DNA of 40,149 nucleotides from positions 1-40,149 of the forward strand of contig NZ_ATHQ01000003.1 of assembly GCF_000523275.1 (NCBI RefSeq), read 5' to 3'. A model generated the notes under the pieces. The model was not told the DNA's origin. It saw only the letters and a program-made list of their open reading frames with translations, and made no database searches. The position numbers and the translations under genes were made by a program. Every line of letters begins with the position of its first letter. Within the stretch, counting starts at the first letter, position 1. Below, in pieces: positions 24,635 through 32,509 of this stretch. Source of the DNA: Lebetimonas sp. JH292. Lineage in GTDB: Bacteria > Campylobacterota > Campylobacteria > Campylobacterales > Nautiliaceae.

Positions 24635-25621
24635 ATGGCAAAAGAATGTAAAATGGCAAATGAGATTAAAGAATTTAATTTAAAAGAAATATGTAAATAT
24701 TTGGATATTGAATGTCCGGACAGTGATAAAAAAATTATTGGAATAAATACTTTGCAGGATGCAGGGGAAAATGAAATAAGTTTTTTGGAAAATAAAAAAT
24801 ATGAAAAATTTTTAAGCAATACCAAAGCGGGGGCTGTTTTAGTAAGAGAGGAAGATGCCAAAAAATTACCTCAAAATGTAATTCCCTTAATTACAGAAGA
24901 ACCGTATTTAAAACTGGCCATTCTTACAAAATTATTTATTTTTGCCCCATGGGAAAACGGAGGATATCAGATAAATAAAGATGCATTAGTGGACAGTTCC
25001 GTTAGGATTGGAAAAGGTGCAAGAATAGGCAAAAATGTTGTAGTTATGCCAAATGCCGTAATAGGCCCTTACGTTGAAATAGATGAGGGAAGCACAATTT
25101 ACCCGAATGTAACTATTTACAGGGATACAAAAATAGGTAAAAACGTAACAATTCACGCAGGAAGTGTTATAGGAAGCGACGGATTTGGATATGCGCATAC
25201 AAAAGAAGGAAAACATATAAAAATATATCATTTGGGAAAAGTTGTAATAGAAGATGATGTTGAAATAGGGGCAAATACCACTGTTGACAGAGCGGTATTT
25301 GGTGAAACACTGATAAAAAAAGGTTCTAAAATAGACAATCTTGTTCAAATAGGACATAACTGTGAGATAGGGGAATATTCTATATTGGTTTCACAAGTCG
25401 GGCTTTCAGGTTCTTCCAAACTTGGAAGAAATGTCATAATGGGCGGACAGAGTGCAACCGCCGGTCATCTTGAAATTGCCCCGTTTACTACAATTGCAGC
25501 AAGAGGAGGTGTTACAAAAACTGTAAAAAATCCCGGAATTTACGGAGGTTTTCCTTTAATGCCCCATAAAAGCTGGCTGAAACTGCAGGCAATTCTTTCA
25601 AAACTCCTGAAAAAAGATTGA
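24635..25621 (+). CDS. lpxD: UDP-3-O-acylglucosamine N-acyltransferase (LpxD)
   Basis: A 328-residue lipid A enzyme. An N-terminal uridine-binding domain (about residues 1-105, with [16 protein letters not shown]) leads into a left-handed beta-helix of hexapeptide repeats ([20 protein letters not shown] and later rows) with the catalytic histidine in [11 protein letters not shown]. It adds the second acyl chain to UDP-3-O-acylglucosamine. The protein opens with an unusual [14 protein letters not shown]; a start at 24653 is also possible, but AGGAAAG precedes the first ATG. Confidence 0.94.
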   Translation: MAKECKMANEIKEFNLKEICKYLDIECPDSDKKIIGINTLQDAGENEISFLENKKYEKFLSNTKAGAVLVREEDAKKLPQNVIPLITEEPYLKLAILTKLFIFAPWENGGYQINKDALVDSSVRIGKGARIGKNVVVMPNAVIGPYVEIDEGSTIYPNVTIYRDTKIGKNVTIHAGSVIGSDGFGYAHTKEGKHIKIYHLGKVVIEDDVEIGANTTVDRAVFGETLIKKGSKIDNLVQIGHNCEIGEYSILVSQVGLSGSSKLGRNVIMGGQSATAGHLEIAPFTTIAARGGVTKTVKNPGIYGGFPLMPHKSWLKLQAILSKLLKKD

Positions 25622-25635
25622 TTTTTTATTTTTTC

Positions 25636-25693
25636 TTGATATATGTCAATTTTTTTTTACCTTCTTTATATTACAATAAGAAAAACTTATAAT
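25636..25693 (+). promoter_or_regulatory. nifS promoter with FNR/CRP-like box
   Basis: TTGAT-ATAT-GTCAA at 25636-25649 differs from the FNR consensus TTGAT-N4-ATCAA by one base. A TACAAT at 25672-25677 would place the start point near 25684, so the box centre would be at about -41.5, the usual activator position. A second hexamer TATAAT at 25688-25693 is too near the ATG to be the main promoter but could act. The regulator is not in the window. Confidence 0.4.
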
Positions 25694-25704
25694 AAAGGTG
25701 TGAA

Positions 25705-26877
25705 ATGAAAGTATATTTGGATAATAATTCCACAACACCAATGGATGAAAAAGTAAAAAAGATATATTGCCAAAGCAGCGATATTTTCGGGAATGTAAAT
25801 GTTATTTATGATTTGGGTATAGAGGCAAGAAAGGCCATGAACAAAGCATATGATATTATTTATCCCGGAATTGGCGCAAGTGACGAAGACGATATTTTAA
25901 TTACCTCTTCCACGACAGAGGGAAACAATGCCGTAATTAAAACTTTTTTGGATGCCTATCTTAAAGGAAGTGACAAAAAACATATAATTACCACTATTGC
26001 TGAACACAGCTCAATAAAAGCGCCATGTGCTTATGCAAAAACTTTGGGGATGGAGGTTACATATCTTTATACCGATGAAAACGGAAGAATAAAGCTTGAT
26101 GAACTGGTTGATGCAATAAGAGATGATACGGCTCTTATTAGTGTATTATTTGCAAGTAATGAAAGCGGTGCGATTCAACCTATTAAAGAGATTGGCGAGA
26201 TAGCAAAAAAATATAATATCCCTTTTCACTGTGACGGAGCCCAGGCTATAGGAAAATCAAAGCTTAATGTAAGAGAACTCGGAGTTGATTATTTTACATT
26301 TTCGGCTCATAAATTTCACGGACCAAAAGGAATTGGAGGATTATATATTAAAAAAGGAGCTCCTTTTCTCAATTTGATACACGGGGGAAATCAAATGGGA
26401 GGAAAAAGAGGAGGCAGTGTATACTTAAACGGAATGGTTGCAATGGCTGAAGCTTTAAGATTGGCAAATGAGCATTTGGATGAAATGTACACAAAAGTTG
26501 CAAAACTCAGAGATAAACTTGAAGATGCAATTTTACAAATTCCTGATACTAAAACATATGTAGATAAAAAACAGAGGCTTCCAAACAGTGTAATTGCATC
26601 ATTTAGGGGAATTGAAGGTGAAGCTATGCTATGGGATTTGAATTTAAATAAAATATATGCTGCAACAGGAAGCAGCTGCTCAAGTGAAAGGCTTGAAGGA
26701 AGCGAAGTGCTTGAGGCTTTGGGGGAAGACCCTGAAATAGCACATACCGGTATAATTTTTTCATTAAGCAGATTTACAACTGAAGAAGAAATAGATTATG
26801 TAATAGAAAAGTTACCAAAAATTGTTGAGAGACTAAGAAGCATATCAATGACATATGCAAAAGTAAAGCCTAATTAA
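25705..26877 (+). CDS. nifS: Cysteine desulfurase NifS
   Basis: A 390-residue pyridoxal-phosphate enzyme that takes sulfur from cysteine for Fe-S cluster building. It starts VYLDNNSTTPMDEKV, has the PLP-lysine in FTFSAHKFHGPKGIG (about 202-216), HCDGAQAIG, and the active-site cysteine in ATGSSCSSERLEGS at about 319-332. The type is the NifS/IscS class I form used by Campylobacterota as the general system. AAAGGTG stands before the ATG. nifU follows 197 bases later, separated by an array and a hairpin. Confidence 0.94.
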   Translation: MKVYLDNNSTTPMDEKVKKIYCQSSDIFGNVNVIYDLGIEARKAMNKAYDIIYPGIGASDEDDILITSSTTEGNNAVIKTFLDAYLKGSDKKHIITTIAEHSSIKAPCAYAKTLGMEVTYLYTDENGRIKLDELVDAIRDDTALISVLFASNESGAIQPIKEIGEIAKKYNIPFHCDGAQAIGKSKLNVRELGVDYFTFSAHKFHGPKGIGGLYIKKGAPFLNLIHGGNQMGGKRGGSVYLNGMVAMAEALRLANEHLDEMYTKVAKLRDKLEDAILQIPDTKTYVDKKQRLPNSVIASFRGIEGEAMLWDLNLNKIYAATGSSCSSERLEGSEVLEALGEDPEIAHTGIIFSLSRFTTEEEIDYVIEKLPKIVERLRSISMTYAKVKPN

Positions 26878-26878
26878 T

Positions 26879-26940
26879 AGTGAATAGTGAGTAGTGAGTG
26901 GTGAGCCTGCCCGGCCGCTTGAAAAGCGGCGGGGTGGTGA
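26879..26940 (+). repeat. Heptamer array plus GC-rich hairpin, copy C
   Basis: ATAGTGAATAGTGAGTAGTGAGTGGTGAG begins at the nifS stop and passes into CCTGCCCGGCCGCTT-GAA-AAGCGGCGGGGTGGTGA (26906-26940), with seven perfect core pairs and CCC/GGG outer pairs. GTTGTGAATGG continues after it. This sits inside the nifS-nifU gap. Confidence 0.88.
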
Positions 26941-26954
26941 GTTGTGAATGGAAA

Positions 26955-26970
26955 AGCGAATTTATTCGCT
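26955..26970 (+). repeat. Small hairpin AGCGAA-TTTA-TTCGCT upstream of nifU
   Basis: A 6-bp perfect stem with a four-base loop follows the copy C element. No T-run follows, so termination is not expected. It could lie in the leader of a nifU transcript; the 100 bases after it up to the AAGGAG site show no other clear signal. Confidence 0.4.
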
Positions 26971-27074
26971 AATAATTATATGAGACTAAAGCCTTATCTC
27001 CAATATGAATATGTTTTAGAAGTTATGAATTTATTTGCACAAATTGAATTTAAATTTTTATACAAGGAGTAATA

Positions 27075-28040
27075 ATGGGAAGAAACGATTTAATAACAGG
27101 AAATGTCTGGGAACAGTATTCAAATAAAGTGATTGAAAGAATGAATAATCCGAAATTTTTAGGAGAATTCAGTGAAGAAGAAGCTAAAAAAAGAGGGGCA
27201 AAATTGGTGGTTGCCGATTTTGGAAGTGAAGCGTGCGGGGACAGTGTAAGACTTTACTGGCTGGTTGATCCTAAAACAGATAAAATAATTGATGCGAGAT
27301 TTAAATCTTTCGGATGCGGAACGGCGATAGCCTCTTCGGATATGATGACGGAACTTACCATCGGTAAAACAGTGGACGAAGCTATGAAAATTACAAATCT
27401 GGATGTTGAAAAAGCATTGAGGGACGAACCGGACAAACCTGCATTTCCACCTCAGAAAATGCACTGTAGCGTAATGGCGTATGATGTAATTATTGAAGCG
27501 GCGGCCAAATATAAAGGTGAAGATGCAAAAAAACTTAAAAATAGTGAAATAGTCTGTGAATGTGCAAGGGTTACAAGAGGGGAAATCGAAGAAATAGTAA
27601 GAAAACATAATGTAAAAACTATTGAAGAGCTTCAAAAATACACTGACGCCGGTACGTATTGCAAAAGCTGCGTAGCCCCAGGGGGACATGAAGAAAGAGA
27701 TGTATATTTAGTGGATATTATAAAAGAAGTCCAAGAAGAGATGAAAAAAGAAAAATTTGAAAAAGGGGCTGAATCTCAAAAATTTGAAGATATGAGTCTG
27801 GTTAAAAAAATTAAAGCTGTTGAAGAGATACTTGATAAAAAAATAAAACCGGCTTTAGCAATGGACGGCGGAAGTCTGGAACTCATTGATGTAAAGGAAA
27901 ACGGCGATAAATTTGAAGTGTATGTAAGATATCTTGGGGCATGTGCTTCATGTGCCAGCGGAATGATGACATTAATGGGTATAGAAGATGAGCTCAACAG
28001 AAGTTTAAATACTGATAAAATAAAAGTAATACAGATATAA
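27075..28040 (+). CDS. nifU: Fe-S cluster scaffold NifU (three domains)
   Basis: A 321-residue modular scaffold. The N-terminal IscU-like domain (1 to about 145) has cluster cysteines Cys54, Cys81 and Cys131. A middle [2Fe-2S] domain has Cys161, Cys163, Cys196 and Cys199 (CEC...CKSC). The C-terminal NifU domain (about 245-321) carries Cys290 and Cys293 in GACASC. This full architecture is that of Azotobacter NifU and of the Campylobacterota general Fe-S system. It works with NifS upstream. AAGGAG lies nine bases before the ATG. It does not by itself imply nitrogen fixation. Confidence 0.95.
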   Translation: MGRNDLITGNVWEQYSNKVIERMNNPKFLGEFSEEEAKKRGAKLVVADFGSEACGDSVRLYWLVDPKTDKIIDARFKSFGCGTAIASSDMMTELTIGKTVDEAMKITNLDVEKALRDEPDKPAFPPQKMHCSVMAYDVIIEAAAKYKGEDAKKLKNSEIVCECARVTRGEIEEIVRKHNVKTIEELQKYTDAGTYCKSCVAPGGHEERDVYLVDIIKEVQEEMKKEKFEKGAESQKFEDMSLVKKIKAVEEILDKKIKPALAMDGGSLELIDVKENGDKFEVYVRYLGACASCASGMMTLMGIEDELNRSLNTDKIKVIQI

Positions 28041-28045
28041 GAGGA

Positions 28046-29602
28046 TTATTCCTCTATTTTTGTAATAGTGTGATGAGTAAATGAATAATCCTGTTCAGGA
28101 TAATCAAGTCTGAAATGGGCGCCTCTGCTTTCTTCCCTGTAAAGTGCCGCTTTTGCCAAGGCTTTAGAAATATCAATTGCATTTACACATTCCAATTTTT
28201 CTTTTAAATTTGAATCTTTTTCATCATTTTCATTTAAAGTATTTTTGATGGTTTTTAATTTGTCGAGCGCTTTTTTTATTGCATATCCGTTTCTTAAAAT
28301 ACCCACTTTTTTAAATAACAGTTCGCCTATTTCATGTTTTATTCTTTTTGCGTCTATTTTTCTTTTTAATTTGTTTATTAATTCTTTGTCTTTTTGTATT
28401 GTATCATTCGGTATGTCGACAAATGTTTTTTGCCTGAAAGAATATTTAACGGCTTCGTATCCTGTAATTTTTCCAAATACCGCTCCTTCGCTTAAAGAAT
28501 TGCCTCCAAGCCTGTTTGCACCGTTTACACCGTTATTTCCAGCTTCACCTGCATAAAAAACACCTTCTATGCTTGTAAAACCGAATGTGTCCGTTTTAAT
28601 ACCACCCATGGTATAATGGGCTAACGGATTTAAAGGAATTGGCTCTTTGCTTATATCTATTCCTTTTAGTGATTTAACTCTTTTTTTAAGATTAATAAGC
28701 TTTGTATTTATTATCTCTTCATCTATCATTGTCAAGTCCAGATATACTTTTTTGCCTTTATTTAATTGTTTTACTATTGCACGGGTAACAAAATCTCTTG
28801 TATTGAGTTCATCTACAAATTCTTTCCCGTCGCTGTTTATAAGTTTTCCTCCCTCCGCTCTTGCAGCCTCGGAAATTAAATAGTTTGTCCCTTCAAGACC
28901 TGTCGGATGAAATTGTATAAATTCCAAATCCATGGCTTCCAGCCCGGCTCTAAGCCCCATTGCTACTCCGTCGCCCGTCGCGTCTGTAATATTTGTAGTA
29001 TATCCTCTGTAAAGCCCCGCATATCCTCCTGTTGCGACTATAACCGCTTTTGCTTTTATTATTTTTATTTCTTCATTGGTTTCATCTAAAAATGTGGCCC
29101 CTGCAACTTTCCCATCGTTTATTAATAAATTAATTGCAAAATGATTTGTAATACTCGGAATATCAAGTTCTTTTATTGTTTTATTCAGTGCTCTCATAAT
29201 TGCGGGACCTGTAGCATCGGCTGAGAAACATGTTCTTTTGAATTTTGTTCCGCCAAAGGGTCTTTGGGCAAGTCTTCCATCGGGAAGTGTGGTAAAAGGA
29301 ACTTTGTATTTTCTGTGCAGATTTCTGATTACCTGGGGAGCGTTTTCGCAAAAAATTCTGACTGCTTCTTCTTCCGCCAGTCCTATACCGCTTTTTAATG
29401 TGTCTTCTATGTGATGTTCAATTGAATCTCCGTCTTTCATATTATTTAGAGCGGCGTTTATTCCGCCTTTTGCCATAAATGAATTGTTAGCCATTGGGGA
29501 TTTTTTTGTAACAATTGCAACATTGCTTCCAAGCTCTTTAGCCTCAATGGCAGCCATCATTCCTGCAATTCCGCTGCCAATTACCAAAATATCATATTGC
29601 AT
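28046..29602 (-). CDS. FAD-dependent L-aspartate oxidase / fumarate reductase-type flavoprotein
   Basis: A 518-residue flavoprotein of the SdhA/FrdA/NadB family. The FAD-binding GSGIAGMMAAIEA opens the protein; IVTKKSP, GGINAALNN, TGDGVAMGLRAGLEAMDLEFIQFHPTG, RDFVTRAI and HYTMGGIKT are family motifs, with the catalytic arginine in TRDFVTRAI. The C-terminus has ESRGAHFRLDYPEQD. No iron-sulfur or membrane subunit gene is adjacent, and NadA/NadC are absent, so it may be NadB (NAD synthesis) or a soluble or complex-bound fumarate reductase subunit. HYTMGGI (rather than the HYxCGG pattern of many NadB) leans toward fumarate reductase. The choice is open. Confidence 0.75.
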   Translation of the reverse strand: MQYDILVIGSGIAGMMAAIEAKELGSNVAIVTKKSPMANNSFMAKGGINAALNNMKDGDSIEHHIEDTLKSGIGLAEEEAVRIFCENAPQVIRNLHRKYKVPFTTLPDGRLAQRPFGGTKFKRTCFSADATGPAIMRALNKTIKELDIPSITNHFAINLLINDGKVAGATFLDETNEEIKIIKAKAVIVATGGYAGLYRGYTTNITDATGDGVAMGLRAGLEAMDLEFIQFHPTGLEGTNYLISEAARAEGGKLINSDGKEFVDELNTRDFVTRAIVKQLNKGKKVYLDLTMIDEEIINTKLINLKKRVKSLKGIDISKEPIPLNPLAHYTMGGIKTDTFGFTSIEGVFYAGEAGNNGVNGANRLGGNSLSEGAVFGKITGYEAVKYSFRQKTFVDIPNDTIQKDKELINKLKRKIDAKRIKHEIGELLFKKVGILRNGYAIKKALDKLKTIKNTLNENDEKDSNLKEKLECVNAIDISKALAKAALYREESRGAHFRLDYPEQDYSFTHHTITKIEE

Positions 29603-29610
29603 CAGTTTCC

Positions 29611-29634
29611 TTTTTGATATAATTGTATCAAAAA
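29611..29634. promoter_or_regulatory. Palindromic divergent promoter (9-bp arms)
   Basis: TTTTTGATA-TAATTG-TATCAAAAA is a perfect inverted repeat filling most of the 42-bp gap between two divergent genes. It holds a plus-strand TATAAT (29618-29623) and, on the minus strand, a TACAAT, so the two promoters overlap face to face. It may also be an operator. Confidence 0.55.
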
Positions 29635-29644
29635 AAGGTTTTTA

Positions 29645-30316
29645 ATGAAGAGGATTTTAATCTTATTTGTTTTAATAAGCTCTTTAATGGGTTATGAAGT
29701 TACAATTAAAAGTATACAAAATGATAAAATAAGTGTAGACAAATATGTAAAAAAGGGCGTAAGCGGAATAGTTTTGTGTCCTTATGAAAATAAAAATATA
29801 ATTTGTGCGAAGGCCACACTTTTTGGCACTGAAGGTAAATTGAGTGTTTATGATAGTTTGGAAAATAACTCTTTTGCTATTCCTGTAGCCATACCAAAAC
29901 CCGGTGATAAAATCATCCTGGCAAAAAATTACAACAGAATAATGATTATCGCCCCAAATCAGCAAAGTTATTTAAAAGCTAAAGAATTATTTAAAAATAA
30001 AACACTGATTTCTCCTGATATTTTTGCGACTTTTTTGGACGAAAATCCGACAAAGAGTGATTTTATAAATTTTGCAAAAAAGATGGATATAGGTTTGTAT
30101 GCTTTTGTTTTGGATAAAATATATCTTGTGGATTCATACAGCTTTTATGCCATAAAAGAGTTTTCAGCCGAAAAAAATTATAAATACACCGAGCCTTTTT
30201 TTGTAACCTATCCAAATTTTCATATAGAGGGAAATGTTTTTTCAAAAGTTAAAAATCTGTTTAAACAAAGTATCGGTTTATATGCCAAATATTACAAAAG
30301 TTTAATAAAGGAATAA
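29645..30316 (+). CDS. PgbA N-terminal domain-like periplasmic protein
   Basis: A 223-residue protein with a signal peptide (KRILILFVLISSLMGYE, cleavage near residue 16). It shows VSGIVLCPYENKNIICAKA and IAPNQQSYLKAKELF, and is close in length and place to the N-terminal domain of the Helicobacter plasminogen-binding protein PgbA. The neighbour glcD begins two bases after its stop, as HP0508 (pgbA) precedes HP0509 (glcD). A free-living bacterium has no plasminogen to bind, so the ancestral envelope role must differ. The family call rests on synteny and general pattern rather than a diagnostic motif. Confidence 0.65.
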   Translation: MKRILILFVLISSLMGYEVTIKSIQNDKISVDKYVKKGVSGIVLCPYENKNIICAKATLFGTEGKLSVYDSLENNSFAIPVAIPKPGDKIILAKNYNRIMIIAPNQQSYLKAKELFKNKTLISPDIFATFLDENPTKSDFINFAKKMDIGLYAFVLDKIYLVDSYSFYAIKEFSAEKNYKYTEPFFVTYPNFHIEGNVFSKVKNLFKQSIGLYAKYYKSLIKE

Positions 30317-30317
30317 A

Positions 30318-31700
30318 ATGATTGAAAGCAGACATATAGAGAATTTAAAAAACATTGTGGGTGATGAGGATATCAAAACAGACAAAGCTCATTTAAGGGC
30401 GTATTCCTATGATGCCACAAAAGAACATTTTTATCCGGATGCGGTAATATTTCCTGAAAATGAAAAACAAATAAGTGAAATTTTAAAATATTGCAATAAT
30501 AATAAAATAGCTGTAATTCCAAGAGGTGCGGGAAGCGGTTTTACAGGCGGGGCGCTTCCGGTAAACGGGGGGATTATACTGGCTGTGGAAAAATATATGA
30601 ATAAAATAATTGAAATAGACGAAAAAGATATGGTTGCAGTGGTTCAGCCAGGGGTTATTAATGCACATCTTCAAAAAGAAGTAGAAAAAAAAGGTCTTTT
30701 TTATCCACCGGATCCCGCAAGTATGGATTATTCCACAATAGGCGGAAATGTGGCTGAAAACGCAGGCGGTATGAGAGCCGCAAAATACGGACTTACAAAA
30801 GATTATGTAATGTGTCTCAGGGCTGTTTTACCAAACGGGGATATTATAAGGGCAGGGAAAAGGACAATAAAAGATGTAGCCGGATATAATGTGGCGGGGA
30901 TATTAATAGCAAGCGAAGGAACTTTGGCTGTATTGACGGAAATAACGCTGAAACTGCGTCCAAAGCCCAAAATGAAAAAAACATATATGGGGATTTTTGA
31001 AAATGTGGTAGATGCAATGAATGCCGTTTATAAATCCCTTTCATCCGGAGCCGTGCCTGTTGCCATGGAATTTATGGATGCCCTTGTTGTAAGGGCGCTG
31101 AGGGAAAAATTAGGGGTTAATCTGCCTGAATGGGCCGGGGCTTTACTTATAGGCGATGTTGACGGAAATGTTGAAGAAGAAATTGATTATCAATTAAAAA
31201 TTTTGGAAAAATCATTTAAGCAAAACGGGGCTAAAGAATTTATTGCAACGGCAGAGAAAGAAAAATCAGAAGAAATATGGTTTGCGAGGAGGAATGCAAG
31301 TCAGTCTATTACAATATACGGAAGTAAAAAATTAAATGAAGATATATCTGTACCAAGAAGTAAACTTCCGGATGCACTAAAAGGAATAGAGGAAATAGGG
31401 AAAAAATATAATGTGGTAATTCCCTGTTTCGGGCATTCCGGGGACGGGAACATCCATGTAAATGTAATGGTTGACGGTGAAAATGAAGATGAGGTTAAAA
31501 GGGGTTATAAAGCGGTGGAAGAAATTTTTAAACTTGTTGTTTCCCTTGAGGGAACACTCAGCGGGGAGCACGGAATAGGTCTTAGCAAGGCTCCTTTTAT
31601 GAAACTTGCATTCAGCGCGGCTGAAATGAATCTGTTTAAAAGAATAAAAAATGCATTTGATCCAAACGGAATACTTAATCCCGGTAAAATGGGAATATAA
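30318..31700 (+). CDS. glcD: FAD-linked oxidase GlcD (glycolate/lactate dehydrogenase type)
   Basis: A 460-residue flavoprotein. The PCMH-type FAD-binding domain has VIPRGAGSGFTGGALPVNGG and PPDPASMDYSTIGGNVAENAGG; the C-terminal oxidase domain has CFGHSGDGNIHVNV with the catalytic histidines, and it ends LSGEHGIGLSKAPFM...FDPNGILNPGKMG. It oxidises a 2-hydroxy acid such as glycolate or D-lactate. The partner subunits glcE and glcF are not next to it, so it may act alone or with a distant Fe-S subunit. AAAGGAA precedes the ATG. A heptamer array follows the stop. Confidence 0.92.
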   Translation: MIESRHIENLKNIVGDEDIKTDKAHLRAYSYDATKEHFYPDAVIFPENEKQISEILKYCNNNKIAVIPRGAGSGFTGGALPVNGGIILAVEKYMNKIIEIDEKDMVAVVQPGVINAHLQKEVEKKGLFYPPDPASMDYSTIGGNVAENAGGMRAAKYGLTKDYVMCLRAVLPNGDIIRAGKRTIKDVAGYNVAGILIASEGTLAVLTEITLKLRPKPKMKKTYMGIFENVVDAMNAVYKSLSSGAVPVAMEFMDALVVRALREKLGVNLPEWAGALLIGDVDGNVEEEIDYQLKILEKSFKQNGAKEFIATAEKEKSEEIWFARRNASQSITIYGSKKLNEDISVPRSKLPDALKGIEEIGKKYNVVIPCFGHSGDGNIHVNVMVDGENEDEVKRGYKAVEEIFKLVVSLEGTLSGEHGIGLSKAPFMKLAFSAAEMNLFKRIKNAFDPNGILNPGKMGI

Positions 31701-31703
31701 AAT

Positions 31704-31744
31704 AGTGAGTAGTGAGTAGTGAGTAGTGAGTAGTGAGTAGTAAA
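31704..31744 (+). repeat. GTGAGTA heptamer array, near-perfect
   Basis: Five tandem GTGAGTA units follow the glcD stop and end two to four bases before the exonuclease III ATG. This is the most regular array in the window. It carries no GC-rich hairpin. It supplies the only ribosome-site-like bases (GTGAG) before that ATG. Confidence 0.9.
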
Positions 31745-32500
31745 ATGAAATTATGTACTTTTAATGTAAATTCTATAAGACAAAGAGAAGAAATTGTAAA
31801 AAATATTATAAATGAATATAATGTGGATGTTATATGTATGCAGGAAATTAAAACCGAAGAGGATAATTTTCCAAAATTCGACAATATGCACTGCATTATT
31901 CACGGTCAAAAAAAATTAAACGGTGTGGCGACATGCAGCGTTTTTGAAATTGAAAATTATCAAAAAGGTTTTGAGGGAGAACTTAGCGAAGCGAGATTTA
32001 TTTATACATTGATTAATAATATTCATATTATCAATATTTATGCGCCTCTGGGAGACAATTACGGCGAAAGGTTTGAATATAAAATTTATTTTTATAATAA
32101 ACTGTTTGAATTTTTGAAACGATTTGATTTAAACAAGCAAAAAGTTTTAATATGCGGTGATTTCAATATATCACATACATCTCTTGATGTCTGGGACGAA
32201 GAAATCTGGGACGGTGAAGTGACCCATTTACCCGAAGAGAGGGCAATTTTGTCTAAATTTTTAGACAGCGGATTTATAGATGTTATAAGAAAAAAACATC
32301 CTAATGAAAAAGTCTTTTCATTTTACGATTACAGAGGCGCCGCGGTTTATAAAAACGAAGGGCTCAGGCTTGATTATATATTGGTGAGTGAGCCTCTTTT
32401 TGAAAAATTTAAAGATGTGGAAATTTTAACCGAAATCAGGCGTAAACGAAAGCCTACTCCATCTGACCATGTGCCGTTAGTTGCAGAATTTGATATTTAA
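31745..32500 (+). CDS. xth: Exodeoxyribonuclease III / AP endonuclease
   Basis: A 251-residue Mg-dependent nuclease of base-excision repair. It starts LCTFNVNSIRQR with the metal-binding asparagine, then the catalytic glutamate in VICMQEIKTEE (about residue 34), GDFNISHTSLDVWD, and the catalytic SDHVPLVAEF at the C-terminus. A GTG at 31733 inside the repeat could start it four residues earlier, but the ATG at 31745 starts the conserved fold directly. It cuts DNA at abasic sites and digests 3' ends. Its ribosome site is weak (see the array upstream). Confidence 0.93.
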   Translation: MKLCTFNVNSIRQREEIVKNIINEYNVDVICMQEIKTEEDNFPKFDNMHCIIHGQKKLNGVATCSVFEIENYQKGFEGELSEARFIYTLINNIHIINIYAPLGDNYGERFEYKIYFYNKLFEFLKRFDLNKQKVLICGDFNISHTSLDVWDEEIWDGEVTHLPEERAILSKFLDSGFIDVIRKKHPNEKVFSFYDYRGAAVYKNEGLRLDYILVSEPLFEKFKDVEILTEIRRKRKPTPSDHVPLVAEFDI

Positions 32501-32509
32501 AGGTTTAGG

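Noticed and set aside
24986-25357. Minus-strand ORF of 123 codons inside lpxD
   Set aside because: It is a shadow of the hexapeptide-repeat coding strand, aromatic-rich and without a start signal.
27159-27689. Long minus-strand ORF (176 codons) inside nifU
   Set aside because: It is antisense to a clearly conserved three-domain NifU; its composition (Phe, Tyr, Cys rich) is what the reverse strand of an AT-rich gene gives.
17518-28040. Nitrogen-fixation gene set (NifX-like, NifS, NifU)
   Set aside because: No nifH, nifD, nifK, nifE, nifN or nifB is present. NifS and NifU are the general Fe-S machinery of Campylobacterota, and the NifX-like domain is widespread in non-fixers.
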